Assembly (NCBI RefSeq): GCF_900456975.1 | Contig: NZ_UGYM01000002.1 | Location: forward strand, 3,906,001-3,970,000 | DNA: 64,000 nucleotides | Origin: Shewanella baltica | GTDB lineage: Bacteria > Pseudomonadota > Gammaproteobacteria > Enterobacterales > Shewanellaceae | Direction: 5' to 3' | Shown: one piece after another, positions 47,397 through 56,358 of the stretch | How the letters are laid out: the number at the start of each line of letters is the position of its first letter | Position numbering within the stretch: position 1 is the stretch's first letter | The notes under the pieces: generated by a model | What the model saw: only the letters and a program-made list of their open reading frames with translations | What the model was told of the DNA's origin: nothing | Database searches by the model: none | Position numbers and translations under genes: made by a program

Positions 47397-48704
47397 ATGA
47401 AATTTAAGATCCATAATTTATGCGCAGCATTAACACTTGCGGCTTCCGCTTCAGCGGTGCAAGCAGATGATTTGTTGCAAATTTATCAACAAGCACTGAC
47501 CAGCGACCCGCTCGTATTGCAAGCCCAAGCCCAGCGTAATGGTTTGTTTGAACAAATCGAACAAAACCGTGCTCCGCTGTTGCCAACCATTAGTGCAAAC
47601 GTCGGTTACGACAAAGCTTGGAATGATCCGAAGGATGATTCAAGCGGTCTAGTAGGTAGCCTGAAATTAAATCAAGTTATCTATGATCACAGTGCTTGGG
47701 TCGGTTTAAGCCTTGCTGAGAAAGCCGCTTCTCAAGCTGATTCTGCCTATGCTTCAGCATTACAAAACCTGATTACTCGTATCACTACAGCCTATTTCAA
47801 CGTATTAACGGCGAAAGACAACTACGAGTTCCAAGGTGCAGAAAAACGCGCGATCGAACGTCAACTTGAACAAACTAAACAACGTTTTGCTGTGGGTTTA
47901 ACCGCAATTACCGATGTGCATGAAGCCCAAGCTCAATATGACTTAGCCTCAGCCACTGAAATTTTAGCTGAAAACACACTCGCTAATAGCTATGAAGCCT
48001 TACGTGAAATCACTGGCATCGATCACAAGACAATTAACGTGTTAGATACCAACCGTTTCTCGGCCGTTACGCCAGCGCCAACGTCGTCAAACGAATGGTT
48101 AAAGATTGCAGAAACCAATAGCGTCGATTTGATGACTCAACGTATCGGTAAAGATATCGCTCAAGAAACCATTAAGCTTTATCAAGCAGGCCACATGCCT
48201 TCTTTAAGCTTGAATGCAGGTTACAACAAAGGTCTTGAGCAAAAAACCGGTAATATCAATGAGCCTGACTTTGATAACGTCAGTGTCGGTGTCAACTTAA
48301 GCATTCCGATTTTCGAAGGCTTTAAAGTGAGCTCACAAGTTAATCAAGCGCAATTTCAATATGTTGAAGCGAGTGAAAAACTTGAACAAGTTTACCGCGG
48401 TGTAGTGAAAAACGTCCGTAATAACTACAACAACGTAGGCGCATCTATCAGCTCAATCAAAGCCTATGAGCAATCGGTTATTTCATCAGAAAGTGCACTG
48501 AAAGCCACTCAAGCGGGTTTCGAAGTCGGTACGCGTACTATCGTTGACGTATTGAACCGTACTCGTGACTTGTACGACTCAAAACGTAAGCTATCAGATG
48601 CACGTTATAGCTACATCAACTCGGTCATTGCCTTGAAGCAAGCAGCGGGCACATTGAATGAAGATGACGTGATTGCCATCAACAATGGCTTAATTGCAGA
48701 GTAA
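47397..48704 (+). CDS. tolC: Outer membrane efflux channel TolC
   Basis: A 435-aa outer-membrane factor with signal peptide (cut after VQA), two structural repeats (IYQQALTSDPLVLQAQAQRN; EAQAQYDLASATEILAEN) and long helical stretches that form the periplasmic tunnel. It is the common exit for RND efflux pumps and type I secretion. AAGGA lies a few nt before the ATG. A bidirectional terminator follows. Confidence 0.96.
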   Translation: MKFKIHNLCAALTLAASASAVQADDLLQIYQQALTSDPLVLQAQAQRNGLFEQIEQNRAPLLPTISANVGYDKAWNDPKDDSSGLVGSLKLNQVIYDHSAWVGLSLAEKAASQADSAYASALQNLITRITTAYFNVLTAKDNYEFQGAEKRAIERQLEQTKQRFAVGLTAITDVHEAQAQYDLASATEILAENTLANSYEALREITGIDHKTINVLDTNRFSAVTPAPTSSNEWLKIAETNSVDLMTQRIGKDIAQETIKLYQAGHMPSLSLNAGYNKGLEQKTGNINEPDFDNVSVGVNLSIPIFEGFKVSSQVNQAQFQYVEASEKLEQVYRGVVKNVRNNYNNVGASISSIKAYEQSVISSESALKATQAGFEVGTRTIVDVLNRTRDLYDSKRKLSDARYSYINSVIALKQAAGTLNEDDVIAINNGLIAE

Positions 48705-48742
48705 TCTCACTCTCGGTTCTCAGCTATATAAAGTTGTCAGAT

Positions 48743-48770
48743 AAAAAAACCGCCGATAGGCGGTTTTTTT
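48743..48770. terminator. Bidirectional terminator between tolC and the OMP gene
   Basis: AAAAAAACCGCC-GATA-GGCGGTTTTTTT has A- and T-tracts on both sides, so it ends transcription from both convergent genes. Confidence 0.9.
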
Positions 48771-48794
48771 ATACTCAAACGCTAAATCAACAGA

Positions 48795-49532
48795 TTAGAA
48801 GTTGATTTCAACACCTGCGAAGTAACCTTTAAATTTAGTATCGGCACTCACACCCGAGAAGTTACTCACGTCGAATAAAAACTCACGGTAGCCTACACGT
48901 ACACGGGTATCGACGGCCAAACCATCGAATTGCCAGCCTAAACCAATCGCATAGTCGTGAACGCTTGATTCATTTACGCCCTGCATCAAATCAGCAAAAC
49001 CGTATAAACCTAAGCCAGGCATACCCACATGCGTACTGGCATAACCCATCACAATGCCGCTATCGACATCTTTCTCTTCAGGGTGACCAGGGTCTTGCAC
49101 GCGCAGTGAGCCATTCATTAACTTGTAAGCAGCACCGAGATCCAATGACACTATATCGTTATCCAATATTTCGTAATACAGCACGAAATCTGTGTTGCTC
49201 AGATCGGTATAAGCAGTCACATTACCTTTAAAATCATGACCATTGAAGTTGAAATCAGCACCAGACATGCTGCCTTTCTGATCTAAGCTATTTTCACGGA
49301 TTTTAATATTAGGGACAAATGGCAATGGATGCTCAACCGCAATCCAGTAGCTACCTTGAGCCGATGAACTGTAATCAAATGTTTGCTGTGGTTGACCTCT
49401 ATCGGCAAAAGTACCGCTAGTATCGGCGCGCCAGTAGTCACCGCCAATTGTGAAACCGACCACAGTGGCCGCTTGGGCTGATGTGGCCATGCATAATCCT
49501 AATACCGCACTGGCGAGGAGAGTTTTTTTCAT
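48795..49532 (-). CDS. TIGR04219-type outer membrane beta-barrel protein
   Basis: A 245-aa protein with signal peptide (MKKTLLASAVLGLCMATSAQA) and beta-strand alternation throughout, ending FAGVEINF with terminal Phe. VVGFTIGGDYWRADTSGTF and the length match the TIGR04219 family of small barrels. The function is unknown. It starts 2 nt after the DUF2333 stop, so the two are coupled. Confidence 0.85.
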   Translation of the reverse strand: MKKTLLASAVLGLCMATSAQAATVVGFTIGGDYWRADTSGTFADRGQPQQTFDYSSSAQGSYWIAVEHPLPFVPNIKIRENSLDQKGSMSGADFNFNGHDFKGNVTAYTDLSNTDFVLYYEILDNDIVSLDLGAAYKLMNGSLRVQDPGHPEEKDVDSGIVMGYASTHVGMPGLGLYGFADLMQGVNESSVHDYAIGLGWQFDGLAVDTRVRVGYREFLFDVSNFSGVSADTKFKGYFAGVEINF

Positions 49533-49534
49533 AA

Positions 49535-50503
49535 TTAACCTTGAGATAGCAAGTTCGTTAAATCAATCACCGCGGCATTCGCACGCGACACATAGTTAGC
49601 CATAACCAATGAATGATTAGCGACTAAGCCAAAACCGCTGCCATTAAGCACAACAGGGCTCCAGACAGTTTGCTGAGTCGCCTCCAGTTCACGTATGATC
49701 TGTCTTAGGCTCACTTCAGCATTTTTCTTCTTTAAGACGTCGGCAAAATCAACTTCAACGGCGCGCATAAAGTTCAGCAAGGCCCATGAAGCACCACGAC
49801 TCTCATAGAAAACATCATCAATTTTCCACCAGCTGGTTTTCACCTGATGGCTTGCCAAGTTAGGTGTGGATTGACGCGCCGCATTATCGCCGGCTAAATC
49901 GGTATTTAAACGCTCTTGGCCAACACTGGCCGATAAACGTTGTGACATGCTGCCCAGACGCTTCTGCACTTCTTTCAACCATTCATTGAGGTTGTCGGCG
50001 CGGGCATAAAACTGTGCATCTTGATTGTTAGGGTCCATCATGCGAGCACGATACAGCTTCAGCAATTTAATGGCATCGCGGTATTCGCTTTCGGCACTTG
50101 GCACTAACCAGCTAGTGTGATCGATATTGAGCTTAGATTGGGCTTCGCCTAAATCTTTATCCGCTGCCGATTGTGACTGCGAGCGACTAAACTCTTTACG
50201 CATAATCAAGGCTAAATCGCGGGCTTGTTCTAATGCGCCGTATTCAAATGCGGGCATGTTATCCATAAAGATGGAAGGTGGCATCACATCGTTTGATAAC
50301 CAACCGCCTTGCTTATCCAGTAATGTTTCGACCGTGAGGATCAGCGAAGTGGTGGTTGCGTATCCGACCACATTTTTATCGGTAGCCGTCAATTGTTGAG
50401 GATTGATAGGATCAGGCTCGATACTCCACCACACACTCAGGCCATAACCGATTAATACTAAAAATAAACCGACAACGGTAACTTTTTTCCATGTAATTTG
50501 CAT
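49535..50503 (-). CDS. DUF2333 family inner-membrane protein
   Basis: A 322-aa protein with one N-terminal TM helix (about 8-27) and a large periplasmic domain (TTTSLILTVETLLDKQGGWLSNDVMPP). It matches DUF2333. The ATG at 50503 is preferred over a TTG one codon upstream because GGAG lies 7 nt before it. The function is unknown; the gene lies between the PCuAC-type chaperone gene and the barrel protein, probably in one operon. Confidence 0.85.
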   Translation of the reverse strand: MQITWKKVTVVGLFLVLIGYGLSVWWSIEPDPINPQQLTATDKNVVGYATTTSLILTVETLLDKQGGWLSNDVMPPSIFMDNMPAFEYGALEQARDLALIMRKEFSRSQSQSAADKDLGEAQSKLNIDHTSWLVPSAESEYRDAIKLLKLYRARMMDPNNQDAQFYARADNLNEWLKEVQKRLGSMSQRLSASVGQERLNTDLAGDNAARQSTPNLASHQVKTSWWKIDDVFYESRGASWALLNFMRAVEVDFADVLKKKNAEVSLRQIIRELEATQQTVWSPVVLNGSGFGLVANHSLVMANYVSRANAAVIDLTNLLSQG

Positions 50504-50514
50504 CAAGCGACTCC

Positions 50515-50997
50515 TTAATGATGGTGATGATGCTCTTGCTCTGCGGCGTTTTCTGCTTCTTTACTAACAGGCAGTGTAATCGCCATTTTCTCGCCATCGT
50601 CAAACTCTAATTGCAGTTCAACTTGCTGCTCTAACACCAATGGCGCTTTTAAGCCTAGCAACATGACGTGATCCCCTGACGGCGTTAACGTTAATGTGCC
50701 ATGGGATGGGATATCAAAACCTTCAACATGGCGCATCTTCACCATGCCTTGGTCTTCGATAATAGTGTGTAATTGGGCATCCTTTGCCACAGTAGTACTG
50801 ACGCCGATAAGACGAACCGCTTTATCTGTGTGGTTTTCAAGCGTAAAGTAGGCGGCAGTATTTGGTACTGTCTCAGGCATGGCGCGTACATGACCTTCGG
50901 TCACTATCACGCTCGCCAACGCTGAAAATGATGCACAAGATAAAACTAGACAATTAAACAGCTGTTTGAATATTGGTTTCAATGTCTTAAACTCCAT
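50515..50997 (-). CDS. Periplasmic copper chaperone PCu(A)C
   Basis: A 160-aa protein with signal peptide (cut near ALA-SVIVTEG). The copper ligands of the PCuAC family are present: Met and His in GMVKMRHV and HVM in GDHVMLLGL. The C-terminus ends QEHHHHH, a natural metal-binding tail. It delivers copper to cytochrome oxidase. The start at 50997 is chosen because the longer frame (51195) runs antisense through the divergent enoyl-CoA hydratase gene and lacks a signal peptide. Confidence 0.88.
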   Translation of the reverse strand: MEFKTLKPIFKQLFNCLVLSCASFSALASVIVTEGHVRAMPETVPNTAAYFTLENHTDKAVRLIGVSTTVAKDAQLHTIIEDQGMVKMRHVEGFDIPSHGTLTLTPSGDHVMLLGLKAPLVLEQQVELQLEFDDGEKMAITLPVSKEAENAAEQEHHHHH

Positions 50998-51030
50998 GTC
51001 TACCCAATGTCGTCGTAAAGGAAACAACCC

Positions 51031-51768
51031 ATGAGTCATATACAGGTTCAGGATGATCAGGGCGTGCGTATTATCAGCTTTAATCGCCCCGATAAACGCA
51101 ATGCACTTGATCTTAATATGTATAAACAACTGACAGAATACCTGATCGAAGGTGAAGCAGACAACGACATTCGTGCCTTTATGCTCCATGGCCAAGATAA
51201 TTGCTTCACCTCAGGCAATGATGTTGCAGACTTTTTGAAAAATAGTGACTTAGGGCCAAATCACCCCGCTGTACGTTTCTTATTTTGCCTGCTGGAACTC
51301 AAAAAACCGCTAGTTGCCGCGGTTTCTGGCGCCGCCGTCGGCATTGGCACAACCGTACTACTGCACTGCGATCTGGTATATGCCGATAACACGGCGAAGT
51401 TTCAACTGCCCTTCGTCAACTTGGCACTGGTGCCAGAAGCGGGGGCTAGCCTACTGTTACCCGAACTCGTGGGTTATCAAAAAGCGGCAGAGCTATTGCT
51501 ACTCGGCGAAAGTTTTAATGCCGAGACGGCCCACAGACTCAATATGATCAACGAAATTGTGGCCCATGAAGACCTACTCAGTTATGCATTGTCTCAGGCT
51601 AAAAAGTTGGCAAATCAACCGCCACAAGCCCTACAAATCACACGTCAATTAATGCGTCCGCATAAAAATCGTGTACAACACCAAATGCATCAAGAATTAG
51701 AACAATTTAGCGCTAGGCTAAAAAGTGATGAAGCCAAGAGCAGATTTCAGGCTTTTTTGAAGAAGTAG
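51031..51768 (+). CDS. Enoyl-CoA hydratase/isomerase family protein
   Basis: A 245-aa crotonase-fold protein. Oxyanion-hole regions FTSGNDVADF and VSGAAVGIGTTVLLHCDLVYA, then FVNLALVPEAGASLLLPEL with a catalytic Glu position. It acts on acyl-CoA, with hydration or isomerisation likely; the exact substrate is not evident. It is divergent from the copper chaperone across about 30 bp. Confidence 0.9.
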   Translation: MSHIQVQDDQGVRIISFNRPDKRNALDLNMYKQLTEYLIEGEADNDIRAFMLHGQDNCFTSGNDVADFLKNSDLGPNHPAVRFLFCLLELKKPLVAAVSGAAVGIGTTVLLHCDLVYADNTAKFQLPFVNLALVPEAGASLLLPELVGYQKAAELLLLGESFNAETAHRLNMINEIVAHEDLLSYALSQAKKLANQPPQALQITRQLMRPHKNRVQHQMHQELEQFSARLKSDEAKSRFQAFLKK

Positions 51769-51896
51769 TCTGCACATACATGTCGCATGAGGGTCAAAGT
51801 GCCCTCTTGTTGATAGGTTTAACACCCTATTTTTTTTAATGATTCTTTCAATTTTTCAATCAAGACAAGCCTCAAATATGAGTCATCACTGCGGAC

Positions 51897-52097
51897 TTAA
51901 ACGGGTCTTTTCCATTGATCAACTAACAGTGCTAAAACAAAGTAAATCAACAAACTCACGCCAGGCATAAATACCGTCGCGCCAGCCCACAACACTCGAG
52001 TCCAAAAGCAAGACCAACCAAATTTCCATGCCATACCAGCGGCAACACCACACACTAATCGCTCTGGGCTCTCCATACGTGCTTTTACTCGTTTCAT
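51897..52097 (-). CDS. PspC-domain protein
   Basis: A 66-aa PspC domain: RMESPERLVCGVAAGMAWKF, then two hydrophobic segments ending FVLALLVDQW. PspC domains bind and signal envelope stress. The neighbouring 34-aa and 96-aa genes suggest a small envelope operon, but no pspA or pspF is seen nearby. Confidence 0.85.
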   Translation of the reverse strand: MKRVKARMESPERLVCGVAAGMAWKFGWSCFWTRVLWAGATVFMPGVSLLIYFVLALLVDQWKRPV

Positions 52098-52125
52098 CTA
52101 AAACCTCGACTCAATTGATTGTAAT

Positions 52126-52230
52126 TTATTTATCACTATGCCACTGAAACCAGCAAATAATGCCTGAAAACAACGCAAGACTAATTACAGGTAACAGTAG
52201 CAAAGTCATTAAAGGTGCTACAAACCACAT
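52126..52230 (-). CDS. 34-aa single-TM micro-protein
   Basis: The ORF MWFVAPLMTLLLLPVISLAL continues to FSGIICWFQWHSDK and stop: one TM helix followed by a short polar tail. AGGGG lies 8 nt before the ATG. It fills the space between the 96-aa exported protein (start side) and PspC on the same strand. It resembles the small partner proteins often found beside PspC; no family name can be given. Confidence 0.65.
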   Translation of the reverse strand: MWFVAPLMTLLLLPVISLALFSGIICWFQWHSDK

Positions 52231-52241
52231 AAGCAGATCCC

Positions 52242-52532
52242 CTACTTAGCGCTATATTCATCGGCGCTTGCCGACTCACCTTCATTCTCAGCGCTTAAGC
52301 CAAGTTGACTGTTGAAGTCATAAATACTTTCAGCAAGTTGTGCTTGCAATGACATCACAAACTCACGCTTAGCACTGACTAACATTTCTTGTGTTTGGGT
52401 AGTTAGCGTTTGCTCAATGGTTCCGACAACATCCGATATTGGCGCGGCTTCTGCGTGTACTGCAACGCTACCGACTAACGCACCTAATAACACACTCATT
52501 TGTACTGATTTTTTAATGGTTAACGTAAACAT
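52242..52532 (-). CDS. Small exported protein of unknown function
   Basis: A 96-aa protein with a signal peptide (SVLLGALVGSVAVHAEA) and a helical mature part (VVGTIEQTLTTQTQEMLVSA) ending in an acidic Ser/Glu tail. No family recognised. It is probably co-transcribed with the micro-protein and PspC genes downstream. Confidence 0.65.
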   Translation of the reverse strand: MFTLTIKKSVQMSVLLGALVGSVAVHAEAAPISDVVGTIEQTLTTQTQEMLVSAKREFVMSLQAQLAESIYDFNSQLGLSAENEGESASADEYSAK

Positions 52533-52741
52533 GATGGCATCCCTTTCGATTAATTAACTTGACGAAAGGAGTATTACAAACTGCGTGCCAACTTATAAAA
52601 ATATTTTTAAGATTATGATTTTAATCATTTTAAAAAATTTTATGTGGACAAGATGAGATATAGGGATGGATTGGAAAATAACAAGTGGTGAAAAATACTA
52701 CTCAAATTAGTAAATTTCACCATCTTTTAAGTCGAGTGGAA

Positions 52742-53761
52742 TTACTCTGTAACTTCAGCCTGAATATTCTGAAAGGCCTGCTTTACCACTTCTATCCCAG
52801 CGCCGTTTTTATGGGCATTTTCGCTCAAATAACGACGCCACGCACGGGCACCCGGTAAGCCTTGGAATAACCCTATCATATGGCGAGTAATATGATTGAG
52901 TCGCCCACCCGACAGCAAATGTGCTTCGATATAAGGCAACATAGCCTCAATCACATCCTCACGGCTGATCACCGCCTTTTGGCTGCCACATAGAATTTGA
53001 TCTACCTGCGCCAGAATATAAGGATTCTGATAGGCCTCACGCCCCATCATCACGCCATCAAGCTGCGCCAAATGGAGTTGCGCTTGCCCAAGTGTGGTGA
53101 CGCCGCCATTAATACCAATATTGAGCGTGGGATAATCGCGCTTGAGTTGATATACACGCTCATAATCGAGCGGCGGGATCTCGCGATTCTCCTTCGGACT
53201 CAAGCCTTGAAGCCAAGCCTTACGGGCATGAATAGTAAAATCCGTACAGCCTTTTGCACTGACCACATCGATAAACTGGGTTAAAAACGCATAACTGTCT
53301 TGTTCATCAATCCCGATACGTGTCTTAACAGTCACAGGAATATCAACCACTTGCTTCATGGCATCAACGCACTCAGCCACTAATTCAGGTTCAGCCATCA
53401 AACACGCGCCAAAGCGACCATTCTGCACTCGATCGGAAGGACAACCCACATTGAGGTTCACCTCATCGTAGCCACGCTCAGCCGCGAGTTTAGCGCAACG
53501 CGCTAAATCGACAGGATTAGAGCCACCTAACTGCAACGCCAAAGGATGTTCTTCTTGGTTATATGCCAAGTAGTCACCACGACCATGCAATATCGCCCCA
53601 GTCGTCACCATTTCCGTATACAACAATGCATTAGCCGACATCAAACGCGCAAAATAACGGTAATGGCGATCAGTCCAATCCAGCATGGGCGCAATGGAAA
53701 AGGTTCTATCGAGGGTTTTAGGCGCTAAACCTTGGTGTTGCTGGGTTTTATCTAAATTCAT
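52742..53761 (-). CDS. dusA: tRNA-dihydrouridine(20/20a) synthase DusA
   Basis: A 339-aa flavoenzyme. [20 protein letters not shown], the catalytic Cys in [20 protein letters not shown] and [10 protein letters not shown] define DusA. It reduces U20/U20a in tRNA. The start [10 protein letters not shown] (53761) matches DusA length; an in-frame extension to 53884 comes from the prophage side. The 5' end is a known integration target for dusA-specific integrases, and one lies just upstream. Confidence 0.95.
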   Translation of the reverse strand: MNLDKTQQHQGLAPKTLDRTFSIAPMLDWTDRHYRYFARLMSANALLYTEMVTTGAILHGRGDYLAYNQEEHPLALQLGGSNPVDLARCAKLAAERGYDEVNLNVGCPSDRVQNGRFGACLMAEPELVAECVDAMKQVVDIPVTVKTRIGIDEQDSYAFLTQFIDVVSAKGCTDFTIHARKAWLQGLSPKENREIPPLDYERVYQLKRDYPTLNIGINGGVTTLGQAQLHLAQLDGVMMGREAYQNPYILAQVDQILCGSQKAVISREDVIEAMLPYIEAHLLSGGRLNHITRHMIGLFQGLPGARAWRRYLSENAHKNGAGIEVVKQAFQNIQAEVTE

Positions 53762-53822
53762 TACAATCCGAAAAGTTAATATTTTTGCTAATTTTTGTAC
53801 GTTTTCGCATGTTTTGCATTGC

Positions 53823-53875
53823 TCGGGGAACCTATAGTGATCCACAATGGATTGGACTGAGGGGTTCGGGGAACC
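53823..53875. other. Probable attachment region at dusA/integrase boundary
   Basis: The decamer TCGGGGAACC occurs twice as direct repeats (53823-53832 and 53866-53875). Between them TGGATTGGACTGA (53848-53860) matches, in inverted orientation, the dusA codons at 53670-53682. These repeats are likely recombinase arm- or core-type sites at one end of the prophage; the exact core cannot be set from one end alone. Confidence 0.4.
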
Positions 53876-53882
53876 AAAAAAC

Positions 53883-54947
53883 ATGGCATCTTATAGCATT
53901 CAAAAACGCGAAAAAGCCGACGGTACTGTGCGGCATCGCTGCCTAGTTCGTGTAAAGAAAAACGGCAAAATATTATACACGGAGCAACGTACCTTTACCA
54001 AATATGCCGCTGCGGAGGCATGGGGTAAAGATCGGGTGATTGATATTGAGTCAAACGGGTTTGCTACTGAGGATACGGCTCCTATTACATTGGGCAGCAT
54101 CATCAGCAAAGCCCTGACAGATGAAAACATCGACAGCAGCATTGGTCGTTCGAAGCGCTTTTGTTTACGGCTGTTATCGGATTGCGATATTGCTAAATTG
54201 AATCTGACTGATATTAAGCCGCACCACATCATCGATCACTGTAAATTGCGACGCAGCGCAGGCACAGGGCCATCTACTATTGCAGTTGATGTAAGCGTGA
54301 TCCGATGGCTGCTACGAATCGCTAAATCAAATTTTGGGCATGAGGTTTCACAAATTTCGGTTATTGAGGCTTACGATGCACTGTATAGCCAAGACTTGAT
54401 CGCTAAATCGGGCAAGCGTTCGCGCAGGCCGACTACGGATGAGATTGAGAGGTTAAAAGTTGGATTAGCTGCAAGAGCAGATCAACGGGCTGCACACATC
54501 CCTTATATTGATTTGCTGGATTTCTCGATACTGAGTTGCATGCGTATTGGTGAGGTATGCCGGATAACATGGGACGATGTAGATGAGGCACAAAAGGCCG
54601 TGATCGTTCGTGACCGTAAGGACCCTCGCAAAAAAGCAGGCAACCACATGTTGGTACCACTGTTGGGTGGGGCGTGGGAGATACTGCAAAAGCAGCCGAG
54701 GAATGATGCGCGGGTTTTCCCCTACAACGAGCGTAGCGTTACTGCAGGGTTTCAGCGAGTGCGCAACGAATTGGGAATTGAAGATTTACGCTATCATGAC
54801 CTAAGGCGTGAAGGTGCCAGCCGGTTGTTTGAGAAGGGCTATAGCATTGATGAAGTGGCACAGGTGACTGGCCATAGGAATATCAATACACTGTGGCAAG
54901 TGTATACCGAATTATTCCCTAAACGGTTGCATGATAAGGATTTTTAA
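53883..54947 (+). CDS. Prophage tyrosine integrase (dusA-targeting type)
   Basis: A 354-aa integrase. N-terminal arm-binding domain ([20 protein letters not shown]), core-binding domain and catalytic residues Arg ([10 protein letters not shown]), Lys (DRKDPRKK), [14 protein letters not shown] and Tyr (LWQVYTELF). GGGGA about 10 nt before the ATG at 53883 supports this start; an upstream ATG (53847) lies inside the repeat region without a ribosome site. Position directly at dusA fits the integrase class that targets that gene. Confidence 0.9.
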   Translation: MASYSIQKREKADGTVRHRCLVRVKKNGKILYTEQRTFTKYAAAEAWGKDRVIDIESNGFATEDTAPITLGSIISKALTDENIDSSIGRSKRFCLRLLSDCDIAKLNLTDIKPHHIIDHCKLRRSAGTGPSTIAVDVSVIRWLLRIAKSNFGHEVSQISVIEAYDALYSQDLIAKSGKRSRRPTTDEIERLKVGLAARADQRAAHIPYIDLLDFSILSCMRIGEVCRITWDDVDEAQKAVIVRDRKDPRKKAGNHMLVPLLGGAWEILQKQPRNDARVFPYNERSVTAGFQRVRNELGIEDLRYHDLRREGASRLFEKGYSIDEVAQVTGHRNINTLWQVYTELFPKRLHDKDF

Positions 54948-55774
54948 AGATCGGCTTGAGGATAAACTATGTTTTCATTATTGATGGAATATGACTGCGG
55001 CTCCATCCAAGGTATATCACCTATTGGCTTGATAAGTTGTTTGTAGGTATCAATATCAAAACTACCAATATGAGCAATTTCTGAAACAGGGATCATCTCA
55101 ACAAAGTCATCGAGACATGCTCCACTACCATTGATCGGCTCCCCATGATCATCTAAATGATGTTGATAATGTTGATAATAATTGGTCGTAAATATGACTG
55201 TCAGTTTGTCTTTTTCTCTATAACCACTGAGTATTGGTAAAATAGTAAAGTGCTCTACTTCACCTGATTCAATAGGTATATCATTCACAATTCCAACATA
55301 AACTTTGCGGCTTTTAAGAGTTATTAACACTGTCTGTAGATTCTCGCCACACTCAAACAAAAACTTTTCTAATGCAGGACTTTTTACTTGATGAATATAC
55401 TTACGTGTATTTTCTTCATCACGTAAACAATTTTCCAGTTTAGCCCCTATAGGGGCTAATAAAACTGCAAAACCAGAACCTAGCATCAATTTAAACGTTA
55501 AATACTCTTGGAAGGTTTTTGTGTATTTGGTGATGCCTAGAAGTTGTTCTAAAGAGGTGCCGAAAAAGTAATTTAAGAGAAAAGAAGGTAGATCAAAACC
55601 ATCTAAAACGATGGCAATGATACATCCAATTGTACAAAAAAGAATCCCATAGGCCCCGCACCGAAAATAGTAACGATGCCCATCTTCGCGACGTGTAACA
55701 TGCTTTTGAAAAGTAGAAATTGAGACGTAGATGTATCCGGAGATTAAGATAAAAGCTACCGCGAAGGCTCCCAT
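54944..55774 (-). CDS. Prophage membrane protein of unknown function
   Basis: A 276-aa protein with TM segments at about 3-16, 34-57 and possibly 95-108, then a ~165-residue soluble domain (YVGIVNDIPIESGEVEHF; FVEMIPVSEIAHIGSF) that recalls small beta-barrel sensor folds. No family recognised. The stop overlaps the integrase stop by 3 bp (convergent). It may be a lysogenic-conversion or exclusion gene, a guess based on its place beside the integrase. Confidence 0.6.
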   Translation of the reverse strand: MGAFAVAFILISGYIYVSISTFQKHVTRREDGHRYYFRCGAYGILFCTIGCIIAIVLDGFDLPSFLLNYFFGTSLEQLLGITKYTKTFQEYLTFKLMLGSGFAVLLAPIGAKLENCLRDEENTRKYIHQVKSPALEKFLFECGENLQTVLITLKSRKVYVGIVNDIPIESGEVEHFTILPILSGYREKDKLTVIFTTNYYQHYQHHLDDHGEPINGSGACLDDFVEMIPVSEIAHIGSFDIDTYKQLIKPIGDIPWMEPQSYSINNENIVYPQADL

Positions 55775-55788
55775 GCAACCCTCGCTAG

Positions 55789-55950
55789 CTAAGCAGTGAC
55801 TGGAAAGTCTTTAAAACGATTGATTTTATTCATGACCTTCTGACGAATTTGCTTATCTTTTAAGTTTAAGCTGAATTCACCATTACCGCTTAAGCGATAG
55901 ACTTTGTCTGTGGATGGTGCATTTTTAGGGGTAGATTTTCTTGTGCTCAT
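55789..55950 (-). CDS. 53-aa basic ORF upstream of the membrane protein
   Basis: MSTRKSTPKNAPSTDKVYRL, then KDKQIRQKVMNKINRFKDFP and stop. An excellent Shine-Dalgarno AAGGAGG lies 8 nt before the ATG. It ends 14 bp before the membrane-protein gene on the same strand. The protein is small, basic and soluble. Function unknown. Confidence 0.65.
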   Translation of the reverse strand: MSTRKSTPKNAPSTDKVYRLSGNGEFSLNLKDKQIRQKVMNKINRFKDFPVTA

Positions 55951-56120
55951 GTCATTCCCTCCTTAAATTAAACTACATCCGCTTGGCCCAACTTACACCT
56001 AAGCATAGACAACTATCAACAAATATTGATGGGTATTAAAAATACTCACAGCTATTTACACCAATAATTTTGTGGGGCTCTTTATACAGAAATAGCAATA
56101 TATGCGCAAGAAGTATCATT

Positions 56121-56333
56121 TCAAATCTCTATCTCCACAAATGGCAAGTCGGGTGCCGTCCCTAGCACCCTGCCGTCTTGTACATAGATGTGATCGCCAA
56201 CCGTTCCTGAGCCAATGGCGCGGATAGTGTGGCCGCTGGCGCTGCTGGCTGTCACAGTGCCATCGGCGTTTACTGCAGCTACAGTCATGATCATCCGTGG
56301 CAATACTAACGCTGTTTGAAGTTGTTTAAGCAT
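56121..56333 (-). CDS. Small prophage structural protein
   Basis: A 70-aa protein: a short helical start, then NADGTVTASSASGHTIRAIG and GDHIYVQDGRVLGTAPDLPF, a compact beta-type fold as in phage baseplate or tail-hub accessory proteins. It closes the tail operon, 25 bp after the 594-aa gene. Family unknown. Confidence 0.55.
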   Translation of the reverse strand: MLKQLQTALVLPRMIMTVAAVNADGTVTASSASGHTIRAIGSGTVGDHIYVQDGRVLGTAPDLPFVEIEI

Positions 56334-56358
56334 GGTGCCTCGCTGGCTGTTAGCAGAG

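Noticed and set aside
50515..50529. Penta-His tail as a cloning-tag artefact
   Set aside because: The surrounding sequence is chromosomal, and His-rich tails are natural in copper chaperones.
50998..51195. N-terminal extension of the copper chaperone
   Set aside because: It runs antisense inside the enoyl-CoA hydratase gene and would bury the signal peptide.
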